Shown one piece after another: positions 35,706 through 50,335 of a stretch of 64,000 nt of DNA. The translations under genes were made by a program, and so were the position numbers. The notes beneath the pieces were generated by a model that had not been told where the DNA came from, made no database searches, and saw only the letters and a list, made by a program, of their open reading frames with translations. The stretch is taken from assembly GCF_032118995.1 (NCBI RefSeq), contig NC_092665.1, positions 15,458,012 to 15,522,011 of the forward strand. Reading direction: 5' to 3'. The first letter of the stretch is position 1; each line of letters begins with the position of its first letter. Source of the stretch: Asterias amurensis (lineage: Eukaryota; Echinodermata; Asteroidea; Forcipulatida; Asteriidae).

Positions 35706-38700
35706 CTAATGTGTGTATGGGTTACTCTTTCCCACGATAGACCACTGCATCAGAACGGCGTCTGCTCCGCCTGTAGAGATCAGAAAGCTGTCATTCACAA
35801 GGAACCGTGCGCCGGTGACGTGAAAGCTTTGGGCCTTGATGTCAAAGGACGTTGCCTGGAAGACCGAAAAGAAAGATGGTAAGGTCATAGTGCATTGGTA
35901 CAACTTTATACATTAGATGATGCAGTACCACTCCAAGCTATGTCCGTGCATCCATGATTCTGCGTGGATGGCGCAGATACGCCCTCTATCCTCCTATACT
36001 AATCCGCCCGTCATTTGTGCCCTCAAAGTCAGTATTGAGACCCTGTCTCTAGAAACCCTCCATTGGCTAGAGGCAAAACCCTCTCACGGACTTTAATAAG
36101 TTTGGTTTACCTGTTCCAGTTATAAGAAATAGTTCTTTGGGCATGCAGTGTGAGTATCCGAGATACTTTTTTTTCATTTAAAATGAACTGCAGATTTCAC
36201 TGTTTGATTCTAAGGCAGAGCATCAGAGCCCCAGCATTTGAAATACTCACTTTGGTTGACGAGCATGGATATCTGTAGAGTGACAGGCAGCCAAGATTAT
36301 CCCCAGTTGCAAGCAGGCTGCCCGATCTCGATCGGTCCACTGTGTTCACATCAACACCACTTTCCCTTGCTGGCCAAATTCCTAATTAGGATATAACACC
36401 AAACGGACGGTTCAATACTTCTGCTATCTAAATTGCAAATTACCAGGTAAATCCATTGTGTTTGGTTATGTGCGAAAAAGGGAATTAACCTGGTGAGTCT
36501 GCTGCCACCTAGCGTTCGAAAGTCTCCAATTGCTTACCTAAGACCGAATAGCCTAGGGTACACGTCTGTGTCTGCCAAGCTACGTTCCGAACCAAGTCGG
36601 CTTTTTGTTTCTTCATCTCCGGAACTTCCCCTGAAAAAAGAAGAATCACAATTAAATTAAACAACTCATTAAACTAGATAGACTTTACATTTTGTTTCTC
36701 CCACCCCCTACTAACTTAATTGTAAATTTTAACACTTTTTTTTTTAAAACTTTGTTTTGGGTATTGTAAAAAATATCTGGAAAAGGGCGGAACTTACAAA
36801 ACCTGAGGTCGTAGTTGCCAGAGACGCTCTGCAGGAAATGACCATCCGCTGACCAATCAATTTGCGTTACATAGTTACTGTGACCCTGCGGGGAAGACGG
36901 TGTAACATTGAAAAGCATAAGATGCCGTAAAAAAATAGTGTACAGGTTTAGAAACCCATACGAAACATCATCGACGATTGAGTACCCTTATGTGATTATT
37001 AAGTGATCGCAAGTTTGAGAGCACAACGAAGAGAGAAAGAATGTTTACTTGGAGAGAGCCGGCTCGGCGGTACACCTGACCGTCATCCAGGACTGAAAAC
37101 AGGTAGATCTTATGGTCATGAGACCCCATCACCAACATGCTCCCATCTGCAATGAGACAACATGGCATAAAGGGAATAAAATTATTTCCAAGGGATTCAA
37201 TGAGGACTAATATCTAAACTTGAATCAAGTTATGATGGTATAAAGTTTTTGATTTCTTCTCGCCGTCAAGCCAGCACGGGTTGGGGTTTTTGTTTTGGAG
37301 TATTTTGGGCTGAAAACGCATCATTGAAAACTTCTGGGGGTCACTGTGTTGGCAGCAGACTAAAGCCCGGTCCATACTTCCTTCGAACGCAAATGCGACA
37401 CGAGCTTTGACGTCACATAACTTTTAATGAACAATTATTCAGAAGAGTTGAGATGTTCCCACCTCTTGCGAAAAACAGAGCTGTAACGTCAAATTTCTCA
37501 GACGTAAACAGTGGAAAATTGTTTGCTGCCACCTATCGTTCTAAATTTCCCAATTGCCTTCTAGAACGAGACACTATGGGGTTGAAATCATCACCCATCG
37601 ACTGCTGTCCCAGAGAAATCTGTCCTGGGGTGGATTTCACAAAGGTAGGCCTAACTTAGGACTGAGTCCTAGGCAATGCTAAGAGATAGGACCAGTCCTA
37701 AGTTAGGATGAGTTACTGGTCCTAACTTAGGACCGGTCCTATCTCTTAGCATTGCCTAGGACTAGTCCTAAGTTAGGACTACCTTTGTGAAATCCACCCC
37801 AGCGGTCGATTTCACAAAGAGTTAGGATTAGTCCTAGGAGATATAAGAAACGTACGGCTAGTCCTAAGTTAGGACGAGTAACTCTTCCCAACTCGAGATA
37901 AGACTAGTCTTAACTCTTTGTGAATTCCACCTCCGGAGAAGCTGTCCCCACATGGGAAATTAACATGGGCTGAAAGAGGAGGGTTCAAAAGAGGGCGCTA
38001 TCAGAAGAAGTTTGTACACAGTGCGCCATAGGGGAACATAATTATTGGTAAACTCACCTGGTGAGAATTTGATCGCGTCCAGCTGCTCACTGCCGACTTG
38101 AACGGAGGTTATGTGCGCCCCATCGTATGCGTTTAGAACAGTGAAACGTCCTGAGACGGTCCCGATGGCAAGCACCGTACCAGATGGGTTGAAACCACAG
38201 GAAACACACGGTTTCTGAATAAGAAATTTACAAATAATGTTGGGTTAAAAATTAACATCTTATAAATAGTTGCGGTACCCGCTGCTAGCACAAAGGATTC
38301 GAACTGATTCTAGTCAACGGGATAGATCAGTGGTCTAGTGTTAGACATCTGCTTTAGCCATGCAAGTCGGGGGTTCGAATCCCATCCCATCCGAGTGATT
38401 TGCGTGTGGATTTTTTTTCATAGAACTCGGGAAAGTACATGTACTGAGTATACAGTGTTTAATATACGTCAGTGTATACACATTCTAGTAGTATGACCTT
38501 CTTAACCAGAAACTTTCAGACTAAAATACAAAAAATGATGGTTTTATCCTTACCTATCCTGTATTTAAACGGAAAGACTACAAATTACTTTCATACTAAG
38601 AATTGTGTACCTCCACTTCTGTCTTCCAGAGGAGTTTGTGTGAATCGGCTTGCCATAGCATGACGATCTGGTCGTGGCCTGCAGTAGCAAAGGCCTGTTC

Positions 38701-41700
38701 GCAGGGATGGGGAGCAAGCGCCCATAATTCCTGACTGTGACCCTATAATCAACAAAAAAGGTATGAGGAGCAATTAAGACAAAACTCATTTTTAGTAAGA
38801 ATGTTTTTCAACAAATTGTTTCGACAGTTGAAGCAAACAGTATTGATACACAGGAACATTGGTTTACATTCCACATAATTTGCATAATCATTTTATTCGG
38901 ATTTGAAACTTTGCATGGTGGAAGTTAAGAGCGGTTGGCGCTGACACCATGTGGATTTTTAGTATTATTGGTTCTTAAAAGAACCGGGGGTTAACGACTT
39001 GACGTTTCGATCAGTATGCTCTGATCGTCTTCGGGCATATAGTTTTGCAATGAAACCATAATCTTGAGATAGCTGGTTTTTTTCACTCTATATGAACAAT
39101 TTATTAATAATAAACCCTCTTAAGACAATAAAATTAGGAAATACACCACTCTATCAATCTTATTTACCTGTAAGATAAAGATGAACTTGGTCTGTAGCGA
39201 CCCCTCCATGATGTGGTTCCGGGTCGTTCCTAAGACGATCCGGCCGTCTGGGCTTCCGGGATTTAACGGGACAATGGCCCGGATTCCACCTGCACTTTCT
39301 GTAAACTACAAATTAAGAGGAAAATTTTACTTCAGAAATTCCTTTTTGGCCCTCGAAACAAAACTTTATTAAGTAACGACTCTGGACTTGGTATAAGCCA
39401 AATGCATGAAGTTCCATGAAAAAACCCTACTCGTTTTGTCACCATACCACTCTTGCAAAGAGCCAAACGGCAACACTCTTTTTAGAATGAAAGACCGGTA
39501 CTTTCAACTCGATTAAGAGTGAAATTCTTTCAATTTCACCCAAAAAGAGTGACAAATACTGACTTCCAGTCTCAAAAGAGCGAAACTGACACCACTCGGA
39601 CAAGAGAGTGAAGTTTCACTCTTTTGCTTAAAATGAACAAAGCTATTGACGAAATGAGGAGACCGCCAATGTTAATCCAGAGGTCGTTGGTCAGAATCCC
39701 ACTCTAGTCAATTCTTTGTTCAACCCCAAAATCATTTTAAAATTTACCTAGTCAGTTTCCCTTATGGTTTATAATGATAATATGAAAAAGTCTGAACTTA
39801 CTAGTCTTTCTATTTTGGCTGATGAATAGCCCTGTAGCGAGTCCCATGCTTGGAGTCTTCGGTCCAGCCCGCCTCCGGAGAGTAAGGTCCCATCCTCAAG
39901 CATACAGAGCGAGAAGACGCTCCGCTCGTGAGCGTGTTGTATACAGTACCGAACCCGGAATATATTTTCATGATCTGGAGAAACAACATTCAATTCAATT
40001 CAACTGTTTATTCATCATGCCAGAATGGGAAGCATTACCTCGGTTTGCACATAATTTATATAAATAAATATTAAAATGTAAAAAATACACAATACAATAA
40101 CTTTAAAAACACAATAAAATAAACCGCTAAATGAGAACGAGTTACAATCATTACATTTGGATTATTAAGATTTCAAATCATACTTTAGAAAATGTTATAA
40201 CATTTGTAGATTTTGTTTAATGCCACTTTGTAACTGAGAAAAGCCTATGTCGTGTTTGTTAAAGAAACACATCTAAAACATAAATCCAGAACGTAAGTCA
40301 GGACGTGAAACGATTCGTAAAATGAGACTTAAATTCAAGCGTAAAATTTTATGAAAAGAACGAAAAAATAGTTACGGTTTACTGGGTATAAAATATTTAT
40401 AAATTACCTTTTTCCCAGACGGATATGTTGCCGTTTGAGTCTCCCGTCAGTACGTCACCTGTGTGTGAGAATTCAACACACGTCACGTACCCTGGCCGCT
40501 GACCCTAAGAAACGAAAAATAGTTCGACCAATAATTATGAATTCCATATTCCATCGAAGTGGGTTGCAAAGATTTCAGTAGCCCACAGGGCGAGTTGAGA
40601 AGTTGTGCTGACAAGCCCGTAGCATGTTGTACTGCACAATGTTACGCAGGGCTAATGTTAAGGTTGAACACTGATGATGCCTCATTCTCTAAAAACTTAC
40701 ATCAAAGTTCCCGCTCTTTTTGTCGCGGATTATTTTCTTGTGAACCAAGTTCCAGAAGAAGAGGTGTTGCCTCCCAGCGGTGACGATGATGCTGTCGTCG
40801 AAAGGATGAAATACTCCAACCACTACAGCGTCTGTCCCAGATGTCTAAAACAATGAAATAAATCATTTAATTAAAAACATGGAAATTGATTAACAACTAT
40901 TTTTCGTTGGTTAGAGTCCAACCCAGGGCCTGTGGATTCCTTCCCACATGACTTGGATAGTATTGAGTATAGCTTACAGTGCTCATCACATCTCGGTTCA
41001 ATTCCGAAAATCAAGATAGAATTCTTAACGCCCATCATATTCAATTATTGCATTTATGATGAATTTTCAGGCGACAGTTCTATTTTTATTTGTCGTAAAT
41101 AACTCTCTTTATATGAGTTGTGGTGGTTCTGAGAAGGACCGGTGGTTTAACAACTCGACATTTCGAACAGGATGCTCTGATCGTCTTCAGGAGAATGCTG
41201 GTGATTGTGTGCTGCTTGACATTTTTTGAAATGATAATTATAAAACTTAAGACGATTGTGTGTTTTTTGTCAAAGTTTAAACTTTGTGACGAGATTGATT
41301 TCTGTGAAATAATATCTACCTGTGAGGTTGCAGCATCGTAGAGTGTGTACTCCTAAATGGCAAGAAAACAAGAGAGAATACATTGTGGTTATGGCTTTTG
41401 GATATGGCTGAAACTTTAAACATGTTCACAATATTGTCCGAAATGTCAAAAAAACAAAAACAAAAACAAGATGACTGCATTAGAAAAAACAAATTTAAAA
41501 CAACACGACTTCTTTTTGATTAATTCTAACTTGGGCATAGATACTTACTTTGGATTTGGCAAGTAAGGCATCGTCATTCCATTCCCATACACTGAGCACG
41601 TGATGACTGCCTTGTTCGACCGCAAGCAGCCATTCACCGTTGTTCTGAAAGTGAAAGATACAATTACTCAATCAAAGTCATTTAAAAGCGCCAAAATCAA

Positions 41701-44700
41701 AAGTTTGTTCTAAGGCGCTGAGGCATAGATAAATAGTTGGTAAGCTTGTTGGAACAGGTGTAATTATGAGCTTTAATGAATGTCTTGAAATTGAATGAGG
41801 TAAGTGGGCCTATGTACAGGAAACTTATTCCACACCTTGTGGCCATAAACGGAAGTTTCAATTCGTATATGGGTTTAGTTTTGCATTTGGGCTGGGATGA
41901 GTGATGTATTCAGTTCATGCAACTGTTTTTAAAGATGGGATTCGATTGTGAAATAAAGGAAATGGCGACCGTTAATGTTAGCTTTACCTCGTTTGAGAAG
42001 CTGAGACAAGCGATACCAGCTTCGAAGAACTCCAGTCCCAGAATGGCGTGGGTGTGGAGAGAATCCACCTCCCATACTCGTACGTGAGCCTGCAAATAAA
42101 ATAAAAGTATCATAACAATACAAACAGATAATTGCGGTTAAGACAGGTTAAAAGCGCCCTCCTGTGGTCAAAATACGGTCAATACTTGTTACTAAACCTG
42201 GAGACGTCGCGTTTTGAAAACGACGTTTCTACCTGTTTGATAGTTTATGTGTCTTCAGCAAAATAACCTTCATTGAAAAAAATTAAACTTTAAATAGATA
42301 AAGATGTTACTTACCGAATGACACATGGCAATATCTTGTGGCTGAAATGAATAAAGGTAAACAAAAGTGGTCTTAGGTTCTGCTTTTGAGAGTGTCTGAA
42401 ACTCAACAACTTTCTGCTAAGCAAACATGAGCAGGATACCAGTCACTGATTGTACATAATACATGTACAGTAACCAGCTAGTAACCTTATTATGGTATAC
42501 ATATTTGTGTTGTGCTTAGCTGTTTTTGTTTTGCTTAAGCAGCTCTATGAAATTGGGCCCAGACCATTACAGTGTGCATCTAAATTATTGATGAGTGTGT
42601 CCCGCGCGGACTTTCCGCTTCGGGTCGTGTCAATAAGAGTGGACTTGCGGTTCACCATTAATGACTGTCTCCATAGAATAGGTCTGTGAACTTATGTGAT
42701 CTAATATTGTTGCCATCGACTCAGAGATGTTTTATTCATAAGGGAATAAATTTTTATGATGGGCTATATAGCAGTTTCACTACATTGAGGCAGCTTGCTT
42801 GAGGTTAAGTTCGAAGTATTTTAAGTACTGTAATAGGCAACATGGGTAATTACACAAGACCAGTATACTTAAAATTTTGTCGTTGTAGGGGTCTGGTTGT
42901 GTACATGGTCTGGTTGTGTCTGGTTGTGTATACACAATACATTTTTTATACAAAATATGGCTAAAGATTTTTAAAAACAGTTTTGTTAAAATAAATACTT
43001 ACAGTTGTTTCGGGCAGTTGTCCTGCGAGTTGTCCAGTTGCGACGTGAGTACCATTGGGGTGTACGGCAATACTGCATACAGAGATAAATGGTTTAAAGG
43101 CAGTGGACACTATTGGTAATTACTCAAAATAATTATTAGCATAAAACCTTACTTGGTAACGAGTAATGGGGAGAGGGTGGTGGTATAAAACATTGTGAGA
43201 AACGGCTCCCTCTGAAGTGCCATAGTTTTTTTTGAGAAAGAAGTAATTTTCCACGAATTTGATTTCGAGACCTCAGATTTAGAACTTGAGGTCTCGAAAT
43301 CAACCATCTAAACGCACACAACTTCGTGTGACAAGGGTGTTTTTGTCTTTCATCTCGCAACTTCGATGGCCGATTGAGCTCAAATTTTCAAAGGTTTGTT
43401 ATTTTATGCATATGTTGAGATTCACCAACTGTGAAGGCTAGTCTTTGACAATTACCAATAGTGTCCACTGTCTTTAAGGTTAGATTTGGGTTCGTTTCTA
43501 TGGCCTTTGGGGTACAGGGCAGCTTTTTACAGGCAGCTTGGAGGCACTTTAAATGCACAAGGAGCACTTCGGCAACACACGAGACATTATTCTAGCTGTC
43601 ACTCACTATCCTTAAGAAATAATGAGAACACTGAACTGTGAATGGACATTCTTATTTTGAGATTGCCTAAAACTGGTTGCATGCAATTGATTTGGGGCAC
43701 AGGGCAATTTGTTCAGACATTATTTTTATAAGCCAACAGACTGCACTGCATGCCGTCGAAAACACTTAAGAGAGATTCTTCAGACTGTAGGTTCGATGTA
43801 GAGTATGAAGTCTCGAATCTCATTTTTGCTTTTTTTGCCTTCCCTCTTGCAACTTCGACGACCAACTAAGCTCAAATTTTCACATGTGTGTTATTTTATG
43901 CATAATATGTTGAGATACACCAAGTGAGAAGACTGGTCTTTGACAATTACCAATAGTGCCCAGTGCCTTTAAGAGGTAATTTGTCAACAAATTGTAAAAA
44001 AAAAAGTAACAGTCCCCAATGCGGGCCCCTCGTACCTCTGTATGTCCTCATTGTGACCCGTGTAGTGCCTCTGCCTGTCGGCATCCTTGTCATAGAGCAC
44101 GGCCACTGCGCCTACGTAGTACAGCAGTTCACCGGACGGCACAACAAACAGGTTGTTCCGGTGGTCGAACCCTCGGTAACCATAGCTGAGAGGTTTTAGT
44201 TAAAGAAACACCGGGAATGAGGTTGTACTGAATGACAGGGGATCGAACTAATTGGGAGGGTATAACATTCGTTATTATTTGACCCTCCCCTGGGATTAAA
44301 GTAGAGCCTAATTTTGTGGAACTGCTTAAGCAGGATACTGAGTAAAGATATAAACTTAAGACATTAAAAGGATACACCCAGTCCAGCTTGAGTCGTTTAT
44401 TCGGAGCTGTGTCTCGATTCACTTGCCTCGGGTCGACATTTGACGGCGATAGAAACTGCCTCGTCTGACCGTGAATATCGATAGTAATTGGCGGGGCGAG
44501 ACCGACTCTCCTCTCCCCTGAATCCCTCAGTCCGGGGCCCGCTGCTCCGTTCGTTACCCGGGTCGGCTGCTCCTCCAGGAAACCATCATCTATCTTTAAA
44601 TCCGGCTGAAGCCTCTGTCGCTGCCTCAGATCGTACCTCTGCTTTGGCTCAGTGACCTCCATGGGTACAATCTCCGGGTAAGTGGTCTTCTTGCGGTGAA

Positions 44701-47700
44701 TCTTCTGCCGATCAGGAGGTGGGTTTGACCCGTCGCTGCTGCCGAAGGCTCGGCGAGGTTTCATCGGTGGTAGACGGGGGCTGCCTTCTAGGGATGAACG
44801 GGGACTGGCGGACTCGTCGGCGTTGTAAACTACAAAACAGAAGTAGACCACATTTTTAACCAAATAACTTTACAAAATGATACCTACGAGATTCTTACTA
44901 CATGTTGAGATGTTGTCACGCTAAAGTGTACTTGTGACATGCTTTTTTGGCTGGTAACCATGTTCTGGTAAGCTATTTTTTGTGCTTTAAGCAGCTGTAT
45001 GGAATTATGGGCCCAGTTTATCATCATACCAACGACCGAAACTCACCATCTTGACTGACATTGTCCGCGCCTCCTTTCCCCTTCACCTTTCGGTTCATCT
45101 TCCGTTTGTGCCACGTCGTGTATTTCCCGCCCTTTTTCCGGTCACTTTCGTCACCGACACCCAATGCGAAGCGCCCTCTACCGTCCGAGTCGGCCTCTGT
45201 GCTGGAGTCGCTAAAACTGGTTGTTTTCTTCAGCGGTTCCAGGCCGCACGCGATGAACTTGTCGTGGTTCTTAAAGTCACGGAAAAGCTGAGTAAAACTC
45301 AGAACCTTAGAGAAGAAAACATCAAATTATTATAATTCTTGAAGGAAGATGGTAAAATCATTGGTATAGGTGTAGTGAAATAACGTGTAGTTGCATGTCT
45401 TGACTCGTTTTTGCCGAATTTCTTTTTTTTCTGTTTTCTCTCTGAACGTAATGGACAGATGATCTTTTATTTCAAAACGGAAAAATGCAAAATCTTTCGC
45501 TATGCACAGAATACATGCAACACAAAGTTGTTATACTTGCATAGTTATTGTTCTGTAGTTTTAGTCCTATAATGTTTTGTTACAATTATATTGCTGTTTT
45601 CAATACATATCATCCTCAAGCCCTGATGTTGGATTCTGCATTTACTCTCATTAAACTTCAGAAGTTATTATGCATTATAAATGTGTTTACCGTATACGCA
45701 TATTCTTGTAATTTTGACTGATCAAGGCTGTTGTAAATGACATGGTATTCGTTTATGACTCTATCCATATGCTCAGATTATTATTATCCATATCATATAT
45801 CGCAAATAGATTGTAGCATTAATGTTTAACCACTCCGTCCGGTTATAGACTCGATGACAGATGCGTTATGAATAAAACATCCCATTTATACTCTAGACAA
45901 ACAAGTGGCATGGCCATGGTTTTCAGTTAATCAATTAATTAGTCTTCGTGCAAGACTTTCTTGTTGAGTTGGAGCGGGGGAATCACTATAGTTGCGGAGT
46001 GATACTGAACATTCACATCTTGTGTCAAGACTATGATCAACTAGAACTGTGCGTGGGTTTGTTGACAACCGGTAGTCAACCATTGCTGCGCAACCAGGTA
46101 AAATAAAACCCTGTACAATTCATGCAGTCAGGTATAATCGGAATAGGTCACAAAGGAAATACACCTGTGTTTATTCACCGTGAATGGGTCTGATTATGTG
46201 AATATTTGATATTGTCACCCATGAGCCAAATATGTTTTTTGTTTACTGTAAAAAAAACCTGTAATGTAAATAATGGAAGCTGTAAAGGGACAAGGGAAGC
46301 TGGTGCACTTTGTCACTGCATCGGTCAATGGGGTTTTATATGAGTTGTTAAGGTAAACAGACTTGGGAAAATAAGTCAGCTATTAATGTACTCCGACTAA
46401 CTAATGGGGACGCTAGGTGGCAGCAGAGTGACCAGGTAAATTAATTGCTCTCGGAAATATGCGCATGCTTAGAACTTCATGAACAGTAGTGACACTGCTA
46501 TTTGGTTTTCAGCTACTCATTTTCAAAATGAACTATTTTATTATAGTTGTCACAAGGAGTTATTTTAACTTTCTATTACTCCCCCCCCCCCCCTCAAAAA
46601 CACTTCAATAGAAGTAATGAAACATCTGAATCAACTTACAGCTTCCTCTGTCCTCCATGTGTAGAGCTGCTTGATTGGCGGGCTACTCATGACGATTGCC
46701 GGCGTCATGTCACGAAGAACCTGCTCAAAACTCTGTGTTGTCTTCGGGTTGAGGAGGATGGAGGCTCGGCTGGCCGGATGTGTGTTACTGATGATCACGA
46801 CTACCCTGGGCTTAGCGTGCTGACCCACCGTAGGGTCAATGGCAAGGATGGAGTTCACATTCGTGTTATACGGGACGTACTGTGCCATTGCCGGCACCAG
46901 CGGGTCACCTCCGACTTTATCGAGCGTTTCATGCCAGCGACGAGAGGCCTCGGATTGGAACAACTCCAAGTCTGACCCTCGGACTCCCACACTGGGTTTG
47001 CGGTTCTGCCAGTGCTTGTTGGCGTGCTCTACCCTACCATACGGCACGTTCCGTGAGAACTGACCGCTGGCGCAGACATACGCCCTGCCGTCTACAAGCT
47101 CGGCAATGCTGCCGACTTGATCGCCTCCCAGACCGTAGACGTATCGCACGCCGTAAGGAAGGTGGATCTTCTCTGCGAGGTACTTCAGCAGGGTGTCCCA
47201 CTGCCGAAAGTTGCGCTGATTGACCGGTAGCGTCACGCCCTTGAAGTGCTTGTCTCCGTTACGATAGAAGGTGACCACTTTGGTGGTGAACCTACCCTCT
47301 TGTAAGGGAGGTTTTGTGGGTGCTGTGGGCTGGTAGCGTATCATGGTATCGACATTGTAGCGGGGGAGTGTTGGTGGGACGTCGAGCTCCTCCAGACGGC
47401 GGTAGTCGTCCTCTAGACCGGCTCGGAGGTCCGGGAGACCCCGTCTTGGGTCATCGTATTCATCCGCTGACCGCTGTGTGAATGCAAATACAAGTCAGAA
47501 ATTAAATATCCAAATACCAAAAATCAATTATCAGTATTGGTATATCATTGATGGTGTATGTTGTTGTTGTCGTTAATTGACTGTCTATATCATAATCATA
47601 GCAACGCATTTTTGAAGATTTGTCTGGAGGGGAAAGATGCTCTGAATATCTTCAAACTAACACTCGGCTGTAGTGTTTTTTTGTTTTGTTTTTCATTTGT

Positions 47701-49936
47701 AAATTGTAAAACCTTTCGTACATTGAAGCGATGTGGGCCTTTGGACTTCCCGTTAATGTAATATTAATAACCAGATTATATGATTGATGTGTTTTGTGTC
47801 CACTTTGTGTGAGGACTAGTTTCTTGTGGACATGGTTCTCGATTCAGCTTCTCTGAAGGAATGACACTCACGCGCTAGAGTTTTAACAATATTATTGATG
47901 CGCTAGACTTGCATGTATAATAGGCCCTTTTCGAAACTACGGTTTTGGCTTTGGATTCGGGTCAGGCTAGCTTGGCCCGCGATTGTTAGGCCAAATTGCG
48001 TGTACTTTGCGTACGTTCTCATGGCTTCATACGAGATAAGGGAGCCCGAAGCCGTGGATTCGAAAAGGTCCATACAGACCAATTTCACAATTGTCACTAA
48101 CTACCAGAACAGTTCAACTGTTTTTTCAGTAAGCCCGTAACATAGAGCATTAATTGGGTACTTTGTATGTTTGTGTCTGGCTCAGCAGCGTGGCTTTATC
48201 GTCCAGTCGATGAGATCGACTACATTGCATGACGTAGGATATCGATTATCGGGGTCGTTGTCCCACTCTCACCTGTGGGATCATATGTTATTTCTTTCTT
48301 TGAGACGGTCTGCAATTGCTTCTTTTCATTTTTCACACCTTTTCCTTTTAATTTTAATTTTGAAGTTTGCATGATAGATAGACAGATAGTTATTTTATTG
48401 TTTGTTACACTCGTGGACAATGGCCAATTTACAATAAAAATATCAATTTATACAAAGATAGTTTACATATATACAAAACATACAGTAGGGCCTATATCGC
48501 CATTGAAAGCAACATTAAAATATTTCAAGTGACATTTAAATAAAAACAAACACACACACATAAAAGCAACTACCTGTTAACAAAATAAGGCATGACGAAA
48601 TTATGATATTTTGTGAATCTTGTTTATAAATTTGGTTTGCGGTAATACCACGTGTATATCCACTTGCTATGTTGTTTTAAGAACTTGACTTTCGATATTT
48701 TCCACTAGATTTGTCAGAATTCTGGAAACGTTTCAGCTCTGATAAGACCTGTCCTGGCTTTTAACTACTACTTTGGGCAGAAAATATGAAATCAGCTGAG
48801 CCTATAGAACTCATTAACTCAATTTCACGATAGCCTCATTCCCCCTCTAAACACTGTTCCCATGGCGACCAAGTGCGGTTAAACAACGTCGTATATACTA
48901 AAATAACCATTTCCAATTTCAGATTTTACGAGGGGGCACGGCATCACTAAATTTGTAACCAGAAGTAATAAATGAAGCGTGAATTAGCATAAAGATGTTT
49001 GTTTGTGTTGCCATGTATTCATGCCAAACAGAATATACAACACCTGTCGCCAACGAGGGTTTGACGTAACTCTATATTCAGTGGATTTGTAGTCATGGCT
49101 AACTATTATATTAATTTCTATAAAGAAGAAAGTCATTGTGGACATTAGGGAACTATATAAAGACAACCTTGGAATTATCGTATTGCCTTGATTTGTTTAG
49201 AAATAATTTTACATGATTGATGTGTTCATGATCGGTGGTGTTAAAAACATTATTGTTACATTTTAGTCTGAAAGTTTACTGGTTAAAAGTTCAATGTCAT
49301 ACTATAGAAAATTGTCTTCTGTGGAAATGTTTCCCTCTGAAACGAAGTCACAATTGAGAGAACTATCTGTAAAGCTTTTTAAAAACGCATCATGCATTCA
49401 ATTCATTTCAATTCAAAAACTGTATTCATCCTTAAAATAGACTATTACAAAATGCATCTGATTTCAGTTGTAACAACCAACTAAAGGAAATGTTGTTTAC
49501 AGCATGCTACAAATATTGTCAATGCTACAAATATTGTCCTTGTTTTTTCTCTATTTTCTCCTTGGCGCACACAAAGGATTAAGCCCAAATTTTCACAGGT
49601 ACGGCGGTTATTTCATAATAAATGGCTGATCACACAAAATACGAACACTGTCTGTGACTTTTAATTGTCAGCTCTTTATGCATAACGGTTGAGCACACAT
49701 CTGTGACTATTTTATTTGCTCTTCCAATCTTGTAAACAAAATCTTTTAGCCGTGAAGGAAATCAATGGAATGCTTGAAGGATACCCTGCGTGGTTTAAAA
49801 TTTACCCTTTAACAAGAACGAGTATATTTGTTGGAAATTTGAGATACAAAATGTCGTTCGGTTTGTAACAGTTTACTAATTTGTATGCATTTTTATGACA
49901 AAATGTTTTCGCCACTGTCAGGTAATATGTGCCGAA

Positions 49937-49986
<50 letters not shown>

Positions 49987-50285
49987 AAATCCCCGGAGAA
50001 CTCGCATGAGTTCTGAATTGTCCCGGGTTTCGGCAAATCGTTTTTTTTTTTTTACACATTTATTTTTATTGTAGATTGTGCTTTGGTTTTTTAACATAAC
50101 AACATCAACAAGTTCAAGGTTCATTAAGTTAAAAAATCCTTTTAAAACACTTTCAGTTTCCTGCAGATTAACTCGGTTCATTTATTCAACTAGTTCAACT
50201 TAGGTTGGCAGATACACTGGGACGACAGTAGCGTACTGCCCTCCTGATAGTTACTGTAATTATACTACAATGTGTATCTGCCGAA

Positions 50286-50335
<50 letters not shown>

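Noticed and set aside
46839..47223. Plus-strand frames opposite DCX-EMAP exon 2
   Set aside because: Antisense shadows of the doublecortin exon, with no domain of their own.
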